Shown here one piece after another: positions 63,858-64,000 of a stretch of 64,000 nucleotides of DNA; the stretch's first letter is position 1, and each line of letters starts with the position of its first letter. This DNA is from Gp6-AA40 sp035293405 (GTDB lineage: Bacteria > Acidobacteriota > Vicinamibacteria > Vicinamibacterales > UBA2999): assembly GCA_035293405.1 (NCBI GenBank), contig DATDOE010000071.1:46955-110954 (forward strand), given 5' to 3'. Below the pieces are notes generated by a model. It worked only from the letters and a program-made list of their open reading frames with translations. It did not search any database and was not told where the DNA came from. The position numbers were made by a program, and so were the translations under genes.

Positions 63858-63880
63858 CGCTAGAACGCCGAACGGTTTGA
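63005..63880 (+). pseudogene. Displaced Rhs cassette C, cut before its tip
   Basis: From TLGSTTDTFQYNPFGE through the whole core (DHVGTPRVVVHATTG, GFAGGLYDPDTGLIRFGARDYDP), very similar to copies A and B, but Rhs similarity ends at about 63857, before the GRW...DPxG hinge and any tip. The frame then runs into LERRTV and stops. The interrupting DNA carries a transposase end on the other strand (63892 onward). The open frame extends upstream to a TTG at 62903 without homology. Confidence 0.75.
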
Positions 63881-63891
63881 AAGTGACGTCA

Positions 63892-64000
63892 TTACGCAGC
63901 CTTTCGGGAATCGACCTCTGAACGATGGAGTGTCTCCAGGTTTTGAATAGCGCTCGCGCGACGGAGGTCGAAGGTGTTCTTGCGGACGCCCACGTAGCGC
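63892..64000 (-). mobile_element. Insertion sequence, 3' end of transposase gene (continues beyond window)
   Basis: The minus strand reads RYVGVRKNTFDLRRASAIQNLETLHRSEVDSRKAA and stops at TAA 63892-63894. The RYVG-R-K-N-x-F-D-L-R-R-A-x-x-x-x-N-L pattern is the C-terminus of DDE transposases of the IS1182/IS5-like kind. The IS end must lie between 63857 and 63892, where Rhs cassette C is broken. Family assignment is tentative because only 35 codons are visible. Confidence 0.55.

Overview
The window is high-GC bacterial chromosome. I infer Acidobacteriota, most likely the Vicinamibacteria (subdivision 6) group. The reasons are the secreted DUF1592/DUF1552 gene pairs, the Oar-like TonB-dependent receptors with an N-terminal carboxypeptidase-regulatory domain, a family of secreted proteins sharing a GRWEGDTLVVE motif with DUF6152-like partners, and secreted ankyrin proteins. 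No rRNA, tRNA or CRISPR array was seen, so the taxonomy is inference.

1-6.4 kb: the 5' part of a membrane sensor, a small secreted protein, then a tightly coupled three-gene operon (4-nt overlaps). It encodes a membrane-anchored HtrA/PDZ-like protein without a recognisable catalytic triad, a CPA2-like antiporter membrane protein, and a single protein fusing a CPA2-like antiporter to a complete trehalose-6-phosphate synthase (GT20). This fusion is the most unusual metabolic find.

6.4-26.8 kb: two paralogous minus-strand modules (DUF1552 + DUF1592 + ankyrin; the second also has a diheme cytochrome c and a small secreted protein). They flank an Oar-like receptor, an amidohydrolase, an AI-2E family permease, a TetR regulator with a clear operator and a divergent secreted target, a BNR propeller protein and an orphan ModA-like binding protein. 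26.8-27.4 kb is gene-free and holds a ~212-bp imperfect palindrome.

27.4-41.3 kb: LysR regulator, quinoprotein sugar dehydrogenase-like protein, a short UvrA-like ABC ATPase, ECF41-type sigma factor, glutaryl-CoA dehydrogenase, and five members of the GRWEGDTLVVE family (one broken by an in-frame stop) with two DUF6152-like partners.

41.3-50.5 kb: a second Oar-like receptor, an unrecognised 604-residue protein, a trypsin-fold protein whose catalytic His and Ser are replaced, a truncated DUF4159-like gene, a secreted protein and an AraC regulator divergent from the Rhs gene.

50.5-64 kb: an 8.5-kb gene for a Sec-exported LamG/Ig/YD-repeat (Rhs) protein, followed by small putative immunity genes and displaced Rhs 3' cassettes. 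One cassette is intact with its own tip and overlapping immunity candidate. One is collapsed by an internal deletion, one is a small scrap, and one is cut by an insertion sequence whose transposase runs off the end of the window. This reads as a polymorphic-toxin tip-exchange locus.
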